DNA of 10,022 nt from an uncultured Clostridia bacterium (GTDB taxonomy: Bacteria > Bacillota > Clostridia > Lachnospirales > Anaerotignaceae): positions 1 to 10,022 of the forward strand of contig CAMQRG010000059.1 in NCBI GenBank assembly GCA_947036475.1, in the 5' to 3' direction. Shown here piece by piece: positions 1-6,755 of this stretch (positions are counted from its first letter, which is position 1; every line of letters begins with the position of its first letter). The position numbers and the translations under genes are program-made. The notes under the pieces were generated by a model. That model saw only the letters and a list, made by a program, of their open reading frames with translations. It did no database searches and was not told where the DNA came from.

Positions 1-93
1 GAAAGTCGCATGCACGGTGCGAAGCGGGGGAAAATCCGCTCTGACTGCTGAACATCATCGGTTCAGTAAAAGCGGCGGATTACCTATCGCTAT
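1..93 (+). mobile_element. 3' end of a group II intron (domain V 3' half, domain VI, 3' splice site)
   Basis: The window opens at the GAAA tetraloop of domain V. The following GTCGCATGCACGGT (5-18) is the 3' strand of the catalytic hairpin; its 5' strand lies upstream of the window. Domain VI follows: outer stem AATCCGC (33-39) with GCGGATT (75-81), and inner stem CTGAAC (48-53) with GTTCAG (61-66). The unpaired A-rich stretch TAAAAG at 67-72 is where the lariat branch-point A should lie. The end TTACCTATCGCTAT (80-93) is like the 3' ends of bacterial group II introns, which finish in AY. From about 94 an in-frame surface-protein exon begins at once. The intron-encoded reverse transcriptase and the 5' exon would be upstream and cannot be seen. 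The exact splice position is inferred and could be off by a few bases. Confidence 0.85.
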
Positions 94-2160
94 AGCAACG
101 GCAGCATTACGATTGCAGGGCTGGAAAAAGGCAGCTACATCATCGAGGAAATCAAAGCCCCTGACGGGTATGTTTTAGAAGAACAATCAAGGACGATTGC
201 CATTGATTACGGCAAGACATACACCGTGGAATTTACCAACCGAAAAATGACTTCCCTCGTCATTAAAAAGGTAGATGATGTATCAGGTGCGCCGCTTGCG
301 GGCGCAAAGTTTTTCGTGGAAAAGCAGAACGGCGAGCACGTAGGCGAGTACACAACAGATAAGACCGGGACGATTTTAATCCCCACCCTTTCCCCGGATT
401 GGTACGTAATCCGCGAAACCAAAGCCCCGGAGGGCTACATTTTGGACGAAACGCCGAAAACGGTAGAGGTCAAAACCAACGTGCCGACTACGGTGACATT
501 CAGCAATAAGCCTTTGTCCGGCATTAAAATCATTAAAACCGATTCGGAAACGAAAGCCCCTTTGCAGGGCGTGACCTTTGCTGTGGCAAAGATGAACGGT
601 GAGAAAATCGGCAATTTCAAGACGGATAAGGATGGCATGGTTTATATTTCCAATCTGGCAGACGGTTATTATACGGTAACGGAAACAGAGGGGCTTGAGG
701 GCTACCACTGGGACAAGGCACCCAAAACCGTCGAGGTGAAATCCGGCAAACAGACAATCCTTGAGGTTGAGAACACGCCCGCGTCTTCCCTGCTTATCGT
801 CAAGACAGACATGGAAACCGGAAAGCCTTTGGCAGACGTTTCTTTCGACATCGCGAAGCAGAACGGCGAAAAAATCGGCACATTTACGACAGACCAAAAT
901 GGCAGGATTATCGTGGACTTGCCGGAGGGGAAATACACCGTCGTGGAAACTGCCGCGCGGGAATCCTACGAGCTGGACGCAAAAGTGCATGAGGTGGAAA
1001 TCAAGGCGGGCGGGCAGGCTGTCCTGCGTGTGCAGAACAAGCCGCTGAGCGGGCTGCGCCTGAAAAAGATTGACGCTGTGACAGGCGAGCCGATTTATAA
1101 TGTAGAGTTTATGGTTTTTGACAAAAACAACAAAGTCGTCGGGACGTTTTATACGGACGACCGCGGGCTGATTGATTTTTCTTCCATACTGACCGAGGGG
1201 CGTTATACCATACGCGAAACGCGCTGCCAGGAGGGATATTACCCGGACAACAAGCCGCGGACGGTGGAGCTTGTCACGGGGAAGGTGACGGAAATCGTCT
1301 GGAAGAACCAGCCGCAGGCGGGGCAGATACAGGTGACGAAGCTCTCCGCCGATGACAACGAGGTAAACGGGCTCCCGGCAGGCACGCCGCTGGCGGGCGC
1401 GATTTTCGAGGTGCGCAGCTACAAATCCGGCAACCTTGTTGACCGTTTCATCACAGGCGCGGACGGGCGCGGTGTTTCCAAGTCGCTGCCGCTGGGGCGG
1501 TACATCGTGAAGGAGGTGCAGAGCCCGACATATTACCAGCTGAACACGCAGGAAATGGATATCACGATTGAGTTTGCGACGCAGATTATCAAGCTGGAAT
1601 TTTCCAACAAAAGCGCGAATACAGGCGTAAGTATCAAGAAAACGGGCAATGTTGAGGCGATGCCGGGCGATACGATCCGGTACGACATCAGGACGGTGCG
1701 CAACACATCGACCGTACCGCTGACGGATTTCTTCTGGCGGGACGTGCTGCCGACGGACGCGGTGCGGCTGAACAAAATCGTAACGGGGACATACAACCAA
1801 TCGGTGAAATACAAGATACTTGCGACAACAAACAAGGGGAAACAGCTGATTGTGGCGGATAATCTGAGCACGCTGCAAAACAACGTCATTGACTGCTCGA
1901 ACGCCAGCCTTGGGTTATACAGCGACGAATACGTAACGACGTTTACGCTGATATTCGGGAATGTGAAAGCGGGCTTTCTTTCGGTGGAGCAGCCGCAGGT
2001 ATTTGTGACGGTGCTGAAGAACCTGCCAGACGGGTACCAGTTTGCGAACAAGGCGGACATCGGCGGGCGGTACGGCAATGAGTGGGTAGTCGGCAACTCA
2101 ACGTGGCTGACGACCATTTACCGCGCGACGGGTAACCGTCTGCCCAAGACAGGATATTAA
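94..2160 (+). CDS. SpaA/CnaB-repeat surface protein, 3' exon (partial, interrupted by group II intron)
   Basis: This is the C-terminal part of a large cell-surface adhesin-like protein. The reading frame is open from the intron boundary, well before the first ATG (226), and the residues before that ATG already form a CnaB domain end with the E-box-like IIEEIKAPDGY. Five further CnaB (prealbumin-like) repeats follow at about 226-513, 514-780, 781-1044, 1045-1314 and 1315-1614. Each has a Lys-rich first strand (VIKK, IIKT, IVKT, LKKI), an ET..(A)PEGY-like E-box and a closing Asn (SNKP, ENTP, QNKP, KNQP, SNKS), as expected for Lys-Asn isopeptide domains. A last domain of about 180 residues (1615-2160, starting ANTGVSIKKTGNVEAMPGD) resembles DUF11-type surface modules. 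The protein ends NRLPKTGY: a sortase-like LPxTG motif with no hydrophobic anchor or charged tail after it. Proteins of this type precede conjugation genes in clostridial elements, and a role in cell contact is inferred. Confidence 0.85.
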   Translation, partial: SNGSITIAGLEKGSYIIEEIKAPDGYVLEEQSRTIAIDYGKTYTVEFTNRKMTSLVIKKVDDVSGAPLAGAKFFVEKQNGEHVGEYTTDKTGTILIPTLSPDWYVIRETKAPEGYILDETPKTVEVKTNVPTTVTFSNKPLSGIKIIKTDSETKAPLQGVTFAVAKMNGEKIGNFKTDKDGMVYISNLADGYYTVTETEGLEGYHWDKAPKTVEVKSGKQTILEVENTPASSLLIVKTDMETGKPLADVSFDIAKQNGEKIGTFTTDQNGRIIVDLPEGKYTVVETAARESYELDAKVHEVEIKAGGQAVLRVQNKPLSGLRLKKIDAVTGEPIYNVEFMVFDKNNKVVGTFYTDDRGLIDFSSILTEGRYTIRETRCQEGYYPDNKPRTVELVTGKVTEIVWKNQPQAGQIQVTKLSADDNEVNGLPAGTPLAGAIFEVRSYKSGNLVDRFITGADGRGVSKSLPLGRYIVKEVQSPTYYQLNTQEMDITIEFATQIIKLEFSNKSANTGVSIKKTGNVEAMPGDTIRYDIRTVRNTSTVPLTDFFWRDVLPTDAVRLNKIVTGTYNQSVKYKILATTNKGKQLIVADNLSTLQNNVIDCSNASLGLYSDEYVTTFTLIFGNVKAGFLSVEQPQVFVTVLKNLPDGYQFANKADIGGRYGNEWVVGNSTWLTTIYRATGNRLPKTGY
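226..1614 (+). repeat. Five tandem CnaB-domain repeats of about 90 residues
   Basis: These coding repeats are diverged at the DNA level but clear in protein. Shared positions are a Lys pair near the start, the segment QNGE(K/H)(I/V)G..TTD..G in repeats 1 and 3 (looser in 2 and 4), the E-box (IRETKAPEGY, VTETEGLEGY, VVETAARESY, IRETRCQEGY, VKEVQSPTYY) and a terminal Asn-Lys/Gln-Pro linker. Repeat 5 has an insertion after its first strand (ADDNEVNGLPAGT) and the weakest E-box. A truncated further repeat lies before repeat 1, from the intron boundary to about 225, so more repeats may exist in the upstream exon. Confidence 0.85.
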
Positions 2161-2165
2161 AAGGC

Positions 2166-2315
2166 TAAGACCTTGGGGCACTGCCCCAATACCCCGCAAG
2201 GGATTTCATCCCTTGACCCTCTTTCCGCCGCATTTTATGCGGCGGGATATAAAGTTTGGGGTCGAGCCCTTTTCAAAGGGCTCGCGGAGGGTTGGAGGCA
2301 GAGCTTCCAAGGTTT
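2166..2315 (+). repeat. Intergenic palindromic cassette, copy 1 (full)
   Basis: Five hairpins stand in a row between the adhesin stop codon and the next ribosome-binding site. Hairpin A is TTGGGGCACTGCCCCAA (2173-2189). Hairpin B is AAGGGATTTCATCCCTT (2198-2214), followed by TTGACC. Hairpin C pairs CCGCCGCAT with ATGCGGCGG (2225-2245). A linker ATAAAGTTTGGGG begins at 2249. Hairpin E pairs CGAGCCC with GGGCTCG (2263-2284). Hairpin F pairs TTGGAGG with CTTCCAA (2292-2310, one G-T pair). The left end AGACCTTGGGG recurs inverted at the right end of copy 2, so the arms are terminal inverted repeats. None of the hairpins is followed by a T-run, so they do not look like terminators. The cassette could be a MITE/REP-like element or an mRNA-processing or stability element. 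Confidence 0.85.
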
Positions 2316-2330
2316 TCATGGAGGTGGAAA

Positions 2331-3449
2331 ATGAAGCAAATAGGAAGGATAGCTTTTGCGGCGGCGGCACTGGTGCTGTGCATCCGCCCCGCGGCATACG
2401 CGGCAGAACCGCTGAAAAGCTACATGGAAATCAAAGACGGCAGGCATCTGTTCATTAAGACATACGAAGCCTCACCGGACGAAAACCCGTCAACGCTGAA
2501 AGAAGAACCTTTCACGCTCGACGGGTTTTCTTACAGCTTCCTGGATATGGAGAAAGATGAAATCATATCCGAGGAAAAACGTATGGAAACACAGACGAAA
2601 ACAACGGAATCGCAGAATAACGATATTTCCGCCATTCTGGAACAGCTCCCGCTGTCCATTGATTACAGCAAGGACGGGTTTGTCGGCAAGCTCCTGCTGG
2701 ACAGCGATTCCGTTTCAACCGAGGTGAAGGGCTACACCACAAAGACGTATACCGTCCGGGATTCCATCATGCTGCGGGGTGTGAGCAATAATGACATTTC
2801 ACTCGTCCCCAAAACAACGATCAAAAACGGCGTGACACTGAAACTGACCGGCGTGGACTGGTCGGTCGGTACAAGCGAAAACGTGGATTACAATAACGTG
2901 CCATTGAGTTATAACGGCACTGCGTCCTATTCCGGCTCGTATACAAAGAAGATCCCCACAGGCTATGTGACAACGGCGGAATACCGCGGCGAAGTGGTAA
3001 ACCGCACAGTGGACAGCATTGTATACACAGTGACATATATCGGCGAAAAACAGCCGTATACCATTTTGGGCGAGGACGGAAACGGCGGCATCCCCCTTCT
3101 TGCCGTTGTATGGGGTGTTGGGATTGCCGCCCTGCTGGGTGTGGCGGCATATTTTCTGTTCTGCCATAACGCAGAGATTTATCTGAAAGATGACGAACAC
3201 ACCCAGCGTATCGGCAGGACACGTATCAAATATGACGATCCTGTCGTTGACCTTTGCAGGTACGACGTTGAGGGAAAGGAAGTTGCTGTGAAAATCAAAC
3301 AGCAGGCGGCAAACAGGCTGTTCGGCAGGCAGGTCAGGACGGTTGCCGATGGCGGGTACAGCTTCAAGTGCCTTGTGGACAGGCAGTACGGCGATTTCTG
3401 GTACAGCGTGACAGTGCCGGAACGCGCAGAAGAAACGGACGAAGGCTAA
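2331..3449 (+). CDS. Secreted single-pass membrane protein of unknown family
   Basis: 372 residues. The start at 2331 is chosen because GGAGGTGG (2320-2327) lies just upstream and because a signal peptide begins there; in-frame starts further upstream fall inside the palindromic cassette. Residues 1-24 form a signal peptide (hydrophobic core IAFAAAALVLCI, cleavage near AAYA/AEP). Residues about 25-250 are predicted to be outside the cell, mixed polar and Tyr/Thr-rich with repeated YT, SY and VTYIGE segments suggesting beta structure. A transmembrane helix follows (about 254-277, IPLLAVVWGVGIAALLGVAAY). A basic cytoplasmic tail of about 95 residues includes RIGRTRIKYDDPVVDL. I do not recognise the family. 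It lies between the adhesin and the secretion genes, 21 bases before spoVG, so it probably belongs to the conjugation operon, perhaps in surface contact or as a channel accessory protein. That role is inferred from position and topology only. Confidence 0.8.
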   Translation: MKQIGRIAFAAAALVLCIRPAAYAAEPLKSYMEIKDGRHLFIKTYEASPDENPSTLKEEPFTLDGFSYSFLDMEKDEIISEEKRMETQTKTTESQNNDISAILEQLPLSIDYSKDGFVGKLLLDSDSVSTEVKGYTTKTYTVRDSIMLRGVSNNDISLVPKTTIKNGVTLKLTGVDWSVGTSENVDYNNVPLSYNGTASYSGSYTKKIPTGYVTTAEYRGEVVNRTVDSIVYTVTYIGEKQPYTILGEDGNGGIPLLAVVWGVGIAALLGVAAYFLFCHNAEIYLKDDEHTQRIGRTRIKYDDPVVDLCRYDVEGKEVAVKIKQQAANRLFGRQVRTVADGGYSFKCLVDRQYGDFWYSVTVPERAEETDEG

Positions 3450-3470
3450 ATTCTAAAGGAGGAATGAGAT

Positions 3471-3725
3471 ATGAAAATAGATGTGGAAATGAAGGTAGTT
3501 TATAAAACAGACACAAGCCCTGTCAGGGCGGTTGCTGTGGTAATACTGGATGATTGCTTTGTGGTGCATAACGTAAAAGTGATAGATGTTGGCAATGGGC
3601 CGTTCCTCTCTTTGCCGTCACATCGCGGCAGGGACGGGAAATGGCGAAACGTCTGCCATCCGCTGAACAGCGAATTTCGGAAGGAGTTGCAGGAAAAGGT
3701 GCTGGCGGCGTATCTGGAGGAATAA
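3471..3725 (+). CDS. spoVG: SpoVG family protein
   Basis: 84 residues, the usual size for SpoVG. The match is clear along the whole chain: MKIDVEMKVV at the start, then AVAVVILDDCFVVHNVKVID, then GPFLSLPSHRGRDGKWRNVCHPLN and a C-terminal helix (EFRKELQEKVLAAYLEE). This parallels the B. subtilis protein (FVVHDIRVIDG, PSKRTPDGEFRDITHPIN). SpoVG proteins are small site-specific nucleic-acid-binding regulators, first known from septation and sporulation control. AAAGGAGG at 3455-3462 is eight bases before the ATG. In a conjugative-element operon it may regulate the element's own genes or act on the host; this is inference. Family identity is firm, function here is not. Confidence 0.92.
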   Translation: MKIDVEMKVVYKTDTSPVRAVAVVILDDCFVVHNVKVIDVGNGPFLSLPSHRGRDGKWRNVCHPLNSEFRKELQEKVLAAYLEE

Positions 3726-3789
3726 AAACCTTGGGCTCTGCCCAAACCCGCCCGCTTTTTGAAAAAAGCGGAACCAAAAACTTTTATTT
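3725..3789 (-). repeat. Inverted right-arm copy of the palindromic cassette
   Basis: Read on the minus strand, this segment matches the right arm of the intergenic cassettes (for example 9645-9712): an AAATAAAAGTTTTT linker, a hairpin, and a TTGGGC/GCCCAA hairpin ending at CCAAGGTTTT. On the + strand the parts are AAAACCTTGGG, hairpin TTGGGC-TCT-GCCCAA (3731-3745), hairpin CCGCTTTTT/AAAAAGCGG (3752-3771) and AAAAACTTTTATTT (3776-3789). The stem sequence differs from other copies but stays paired. A half-copy in the opposite orientation argues that the cassette or its arms have moved. Confidence 0.65.
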
Positions 3790-3821
3790 GGAGGAACAGC
3801 CTTTTATCAGGCTGTTCCTCC
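3790..3821 (+). promoter_or_regulatory. Perfect 12-bp hairpin upstream of the VirB2-like gene
   Basis: GGAGGAACAGCC (3790-3801) pairs perfectly with GGCTGTTCCTCC (3810-3821) across an 8-base loop TTTTATCA. The 5' arm begins with GGAGGAA, itself like a ribosome-binding site, and is held in the stem. The true site, AAAGGAGG at 3845-3852, lies outside. There is no T-run afterwards on either strand, so a terminator is unlikely. A role in mRNA end protection or processing ahead of a highly expressed pilin gene is possible but unproven. Confidence 0.55.
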
Positions 3822-3859
3822 AAAAATCCATATATTTCATGCACAAAGGAGGAATAGTT

Positions 3860-4243
3860 TTGTTCCACAAAACAGTTTTTAAGCATACGCCTGTACCGCC
3901 GCGCTGGGTGTTTTGCTGCGTTTCCAGTGTTTTCCTGATATTCCTGTTTTCGGCGGACGTCTATGCCGCCGAGGCAGGCGGTGGGAATATGTGGGCGGTC
4001 GGGAAAGAGCTGATTGTCAATCTTTACAATAAGATTGCAGGGATTTCAACGGTGCTGGCGGCACTGATGTCGGCGGTCGCGGTTCTGGGCGCAAAGCTGT
4101 CTAACAACCAGCACAAGGTCGACCAGGCATGGGACTGGCTGAAGCGCATCTGGATCGCGTGGGCGATTATCAACGGCATCGGCGCGTTTATCGCCTACAT
4201 TCAGCCGTTGTTTAATGGTGTACCAAAAATAGACGGATTCTAA
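3860..4243 (+). CDS. VirB2/TrbC-like pilin candidate, small two-helix membrane protein
   Basis: 127 residues from a TTG start at 3860, chosen because AAAGGAGG (3845-3852) stands exactly seven bases upstream; an in-frame ATG at 3839 lies before that site and is unlikely. Residues 16-36 are a signal peptide (VFCCVSSVFLIFLFSADVYA, cleavage near A36). The mature part, about 90 residues, has helix 1 (58-80, IAGISTVLAALMSAVAVLGA), a short polar loop (NNQHKVDQAWDWLKR) and helix 2 (97-118, WIAWAIINGIGAFIAYIQPLF). A long signal plus two hydrophobic helices joined by a short polar loop is the layout of VirB2/TrbC conjugative pilins, and the gene sits directly before VirB6/TrbL. The family is inferred from topology and position, as sequence similarity cannot be tested here. 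It could instead be an unrelated small channel component. Confidence 0.65.
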   Translation: MFHKTVFKHTPVPPRWVFCCVSSVFLIFLFSADVYAAEAGGGNMWAVGKELIVNLYNKIAGISTVLAALMSAVAVLGAKLSNNQHKVDQAWDWLKRIWIAWAIINGIGAFIAYIQPLFNGVPKIDGF

Positions 4244-4248
4244 AATCT

Positions 4249-4479
4249 AAGACCCTGGGACGCTGTCCCAAACCCTTAAAACCGCAGGGCTTTGCCCCGC
4301 ACCCCACAAGGGATTTCATCCCTTGACCCTTTTTCCGCCGCATTTTATGCGGCGGCAGATAAAGTTTGGGGGCGCAGAGCGTCCGGGGGACGCTCGTTTT
4401 GCGCCGACCGAAGCGGAGCGTAGACCAAGCCCTTTTCAAAGGGCTTGCAGGGGTATTGGGGACAGCGTCCCCAAGGTCT
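4249..4479 (+). repeat. Intergenic palindromic cassette, copy 2 (full, with extra hairpins)
   Basis: Same plan as copy 1. Hairpin A is TGGGACGCTGTCCCA (4256-4270), the exact reverse complement of the core of hairpin F in copy 4. An extra GCAGGGC/GCCCCGC hairpin follows (4284-4300, one mismatch). Hairpin B is at 4308-4324, TTGACC at 4323-4328 and hairpin C at 4335-4355; B and C are identical to copy 1. The ATAAAGTTTGGGG linker begins at 4359. A unique insert follows: stem GAGCGTCC/GGACGCTC (4377-4395) inside GGCGCA/TGCGCC (4371-4405). Hairpin E pairs AAGCCC with GGGCTT (4427-4446) and hairpin F pairs TTGGGGAC with GTCCCCAA (4456-4474). The right end inverted contains AGACCTTGGGG and CCCCAATACCCC, both present at the left end of copy 1. 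Confidence 0.85.
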
Positions 4480-4496
4480 GGAAAGGAGGCGGCGAA

Positions 4497-6755
4497 ATGC
4501 TGGAACTGCTGTTCAAGGGGCTTTTGCAGTGGCTGTTTGACATGGTTATCAACATTACGGAATACCTCGCTAATTCCCTCCTGACGATTTTCACGATGGA
4601 TTTGGCGTACTTCGAGAAGTCTGTCCCCGTCACAGGCGAAATTTTCAGTATCATCACCTGCCTTGGCTGGGCACTGATGCTGGGCAACCTGACATTCCAG
4701 TCCGCAAAGACCATGATGACCGGATTGGGCTTTGAGGGCGAAGCCCCGCAGTCACTGTTCTCCCGCACATTCGTTATGACGTTCCTGATGGTCTTTTCCC
4801 GTCAGGTCTGCGATATTGGACTGGGCATTACGAAAAGCGTGATCGAACTGCTGGAAGTGCCGGAAATCGTGCAGGTGCCAAAGCTCCCGGAAAGCACGTT
4901 CCATGTACCGGGCGACGCCAGCTGGCTGCTGGTGATTATTGTTGGCGTGATACTCGTTGTGCAGATTGTCAAGCTGTTTTTTGAAATCGGCGAACGCTAC
5001 GTCGTGCTGGCGGTGCTGACGGTACTGTCCCCGCTGGCGTTTTCCATGGGCGGCAGCAAAAATACGGCGGATATTTTCAAGGGCTGGGCGCGTATGTTCG
5101 GGAGCATGTGCCTGATGGTGGTGCTGAGCGTGGTATTTCTGAAATTCATGCTCTCGGCGATGTCCATCGTCCCTTCCGGCGTGGAGGTGATACCATGGAC
5201 GATATTCATTGTTGCAATCGCGAAAACAGGCAGGAAAATCGACGCGCTCATCATGCGCATCGGGCTGAACCCCGCCGCCACAGGCGACCCGCTGGGCGGC
5301 ATCAGCCGTATGCCAGGGATGCTGACCTACATCGTTGCAAGGAACATGGTGCAGAACATCGGGAAATCTGCGGCGGCAGGAACGAACCATAACGGGCAGT
5401 CCGGTTTCAGGAGTCAAAGCGGTGCAGGCACATCTCCAACATCTCCGGCGAGGCCGGGGCCTGTGTCCGGCGGCGCGGCTGTGCGCAGTTCTGCGGAATT
5501 TGCGGCAGGCGAAACAGCGTTGGAACACAGTACCATGCAGGCAAATTTCCAAGCGGCAGGCGGCGGAAATGCTGCGTCACACAGGCAGAACACAGCACGC
5601 CCGCCCGTTGGCGGGAATGGGCGCACTGCGGGAAACAATACGCCGCAGAAGATGGGTGCTTCGGCAGAACGTCATTCTGACACAATCCGTACATCTGCTG
5701 CGGATAACATATCAAACCGGAATACTGTACCCGTACAGACAGCCACGCAGGACAGCGGCAGAAATATCGTATCAACAGAGGCAAGGCGGGCGTCCGCCCC
5801 GTCTGCCGCAAGGCCAACGGCGCAGACCAGAATGGCGCAGACTGCTGGCATGGCTCATGGTGCTGGGCAAAACGGCGTAAAACACCACAGCCCAGCAGGA
5901 GGCACAGCAGGCGGAAAGCCTTCGTCTGCGGAAACTGCGGGGATTTCCCGCGATAGCGGAAATACAGCGGCTTTATGCATGAATATGGCAGACATCAAGG
6001 GCAATGTGCCCCCCTCCGCCGAAAACGCAAAGCACAGCATGAGCAGTACGGAAAACACAGCGCACAGCGAAACCGTTTCTGTCAGGCAGAGCCAGACCAA
6101 CGGCAGACCGCCCATGCAAAATGGGGCGGCAAATACCGGAACGTCCCACACAGGCACAGCGGATAACCGCAAACCTTCAAGACCGCCGGTACAAAACGGC
6201 AGTACACTGCGGCATTCCGGCAAGCTGACAGGCACGCAGAGCCAAAGCCGCCCAGACGCAGTACGATGCGGCGGGAAGAACAGTGAAACTTTGCAGGCAG
6301 AACGTGTGCTGGCACAGGAAACTGCAAGCACAACGCAGGAAAAGCTGCATAACCAAACGCATATGCGGGCGGTTACGCCTTCCGGCGGCGCAAGACCTTC
6401 GGTAGTACCGCCGTATGCACGCACAACAGGTATGGCGAAATCGCCTGCTGGAATGGCAGCACCTTTGGGCGGCAATGCCCGGGAGCCTTTGCGCGGCGCG
6501 GCAGTGCAGAAAGCTGTGCGGAACAGTGTGCCGGAACAGACTGCGAAACCAGAACATTCAGGCAGAGGAGGCACCGTTTTCACAGAGGAAAGAAGGCAAA
6601 GCAGGGGCAGGCAAGCCCCTCCCGCAAAACCCACACAAGGCATGGGAAACATAGAAATGGAACACAGGCATACAGGACAGCCGCAAAAGCCGGCTGCGGC
6701 AAGAACACACCCGCCGCATGGCAGGAACGGTAGAACAGGAGATGAGCACAAATGA
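4497..6755 (+). CDS. VirB6/TrbL-like conjugation channel protein with long disordered tail
   Basis: 752 residues. The start at 4497 follows AAAGGAGG (4482-4489) by seven bases; upstream in-frame ATGs lie inside the palindromic cassette. Residues 1-290 are a polytopic membrane domain with about seven helices (near 14-36, 48-68, 89-108, 142-163, 167-184, 203-222 and 230-244). The segment FEIGERYVVLAVLTVLSPLAFSM and the following GWARMFGS are typical of the TrbL/VirB6 family in Gram-positive conjugative elements. VirB6 proteins form part of the inner-membrane DNA-transfer channel. Residues about 293-752 are low complexity, rich in Ala, Gly, Ser, Thr, Asn, Gln, Pro, His and Arg, with no hydrophobic segment, and end RTHPPHGRNGRTGDEHK. 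The tail is far longer than a plain VirB6. Its stop overlaps the next start (ATGA), so the two genes are translationally coupled. Confidence 0.85.
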   Translation: MLELLFKGLLQWLFDMVINITEYLANSLLTIFTMDLAYFEKSVPVTGEIFSIITCLGWALMLGNLTFQSAKTMMTGLGFEGEAPQSLFSRTFVMTFLMVFSRQVCDIGLGITKSVIELLEVPEIVQVPKLPESTFHVPGDASWLLVIIVGVILVVQIVKLFFEIGERYVVLAVLTVLSPLAFSMGGSKNTADIFKGWARMFGSMCLMVVLSVVFLKFMLSAMSIVPSGVEVIPWTIFIVAIAKTGRKIDALIMRIGLNPAATGDPLGGISRMPGMLTYIVARNMVQNIGKSAAAGTNHNGQSGFRSQSGAGTSPTSPARPGPVSGGAAVRSSAEFAAGETALEHSTMQANFQAAGGGNAASHRQNTARPPVGGNGRTAGNNTPQKMGASAERHSDTIRTSAADNISNRNTVPVQTATQDSGRNIVSTEARRASAPSAARPTAQTRMAQTAGMAHGAGQNGVKHHSPAGGTAGGKPSSAETAGISRDSGNTAALCMNMADIKGNVPPSAENAKHSMSSTENTAHSETVSVRQSQTNGRPPMQNGAANTGTSHTGTADNRKPSRPPVQNGSTLRHSGKLTGTQSQSRPDAVRCGGKNSETLQAERVLAQETASTTQEKLHNQTHMRAVTPSGGARPSVVPPYARTTGMAKSPAGMAAPLGGNAREPLRGAAVQKAVRNSVPEQTAKPEHSGRGGTVFTEERRQSRGRQAPPAKPTQGMGNIEMEHRHTGQPQKPAAARTHPPHGRNGRTGDEHK

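Noticed and set aside
376..1878. A 500-codon open frame on the minus strand opposite the adhesin gene
   Set aside because: Its product is rich in Arg, His, Val and Cys with no recognisable domain, and it lies opposite clear CnaB repeats. The open frame is a by-product of the codon use of the + strand gene.
2213..2253. TTGACC plus TATGCG or TATAAA in the cassettes as a sigma-70 promoter
   Set aside because: TTGACC is conserved, but TATAAA is 29 bases away and TATGCG is a poor -10 lying inside hairpin C. It is lost in copy 4, so a promoter cannot be supported.
2256..2330. In-frame upstream ATG extending the 372-residue protein into the cassette
   Set aside because: The extension encodes palindrome sequence, lacks a ribosome-binding site and would bury the signal peptide. 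The start at 2331 has GGAGGTGG at the right distance.
4323..4496. In-frame upstream ATGs extending VirB6 into cassette copy 2
   Set aside because: The same reasoning applies: AAAGGAGG at 4482-4489 fixes the start at 4497, and the extension is cassette sequence.
4752..5552. A 266-codon minus-strand open frame opposite the VirB6 membrane domain
   Set aside because: His/Arg-rich composition with no motif; opposite a clear polytopic membrane protein.
5335..5880. A 181-codon + strand frame inside the VirB6 tail
   Set aside because: Gln/Arg-rich out-of-frame reading of a low-complexity region, with no ribosome-binding site.
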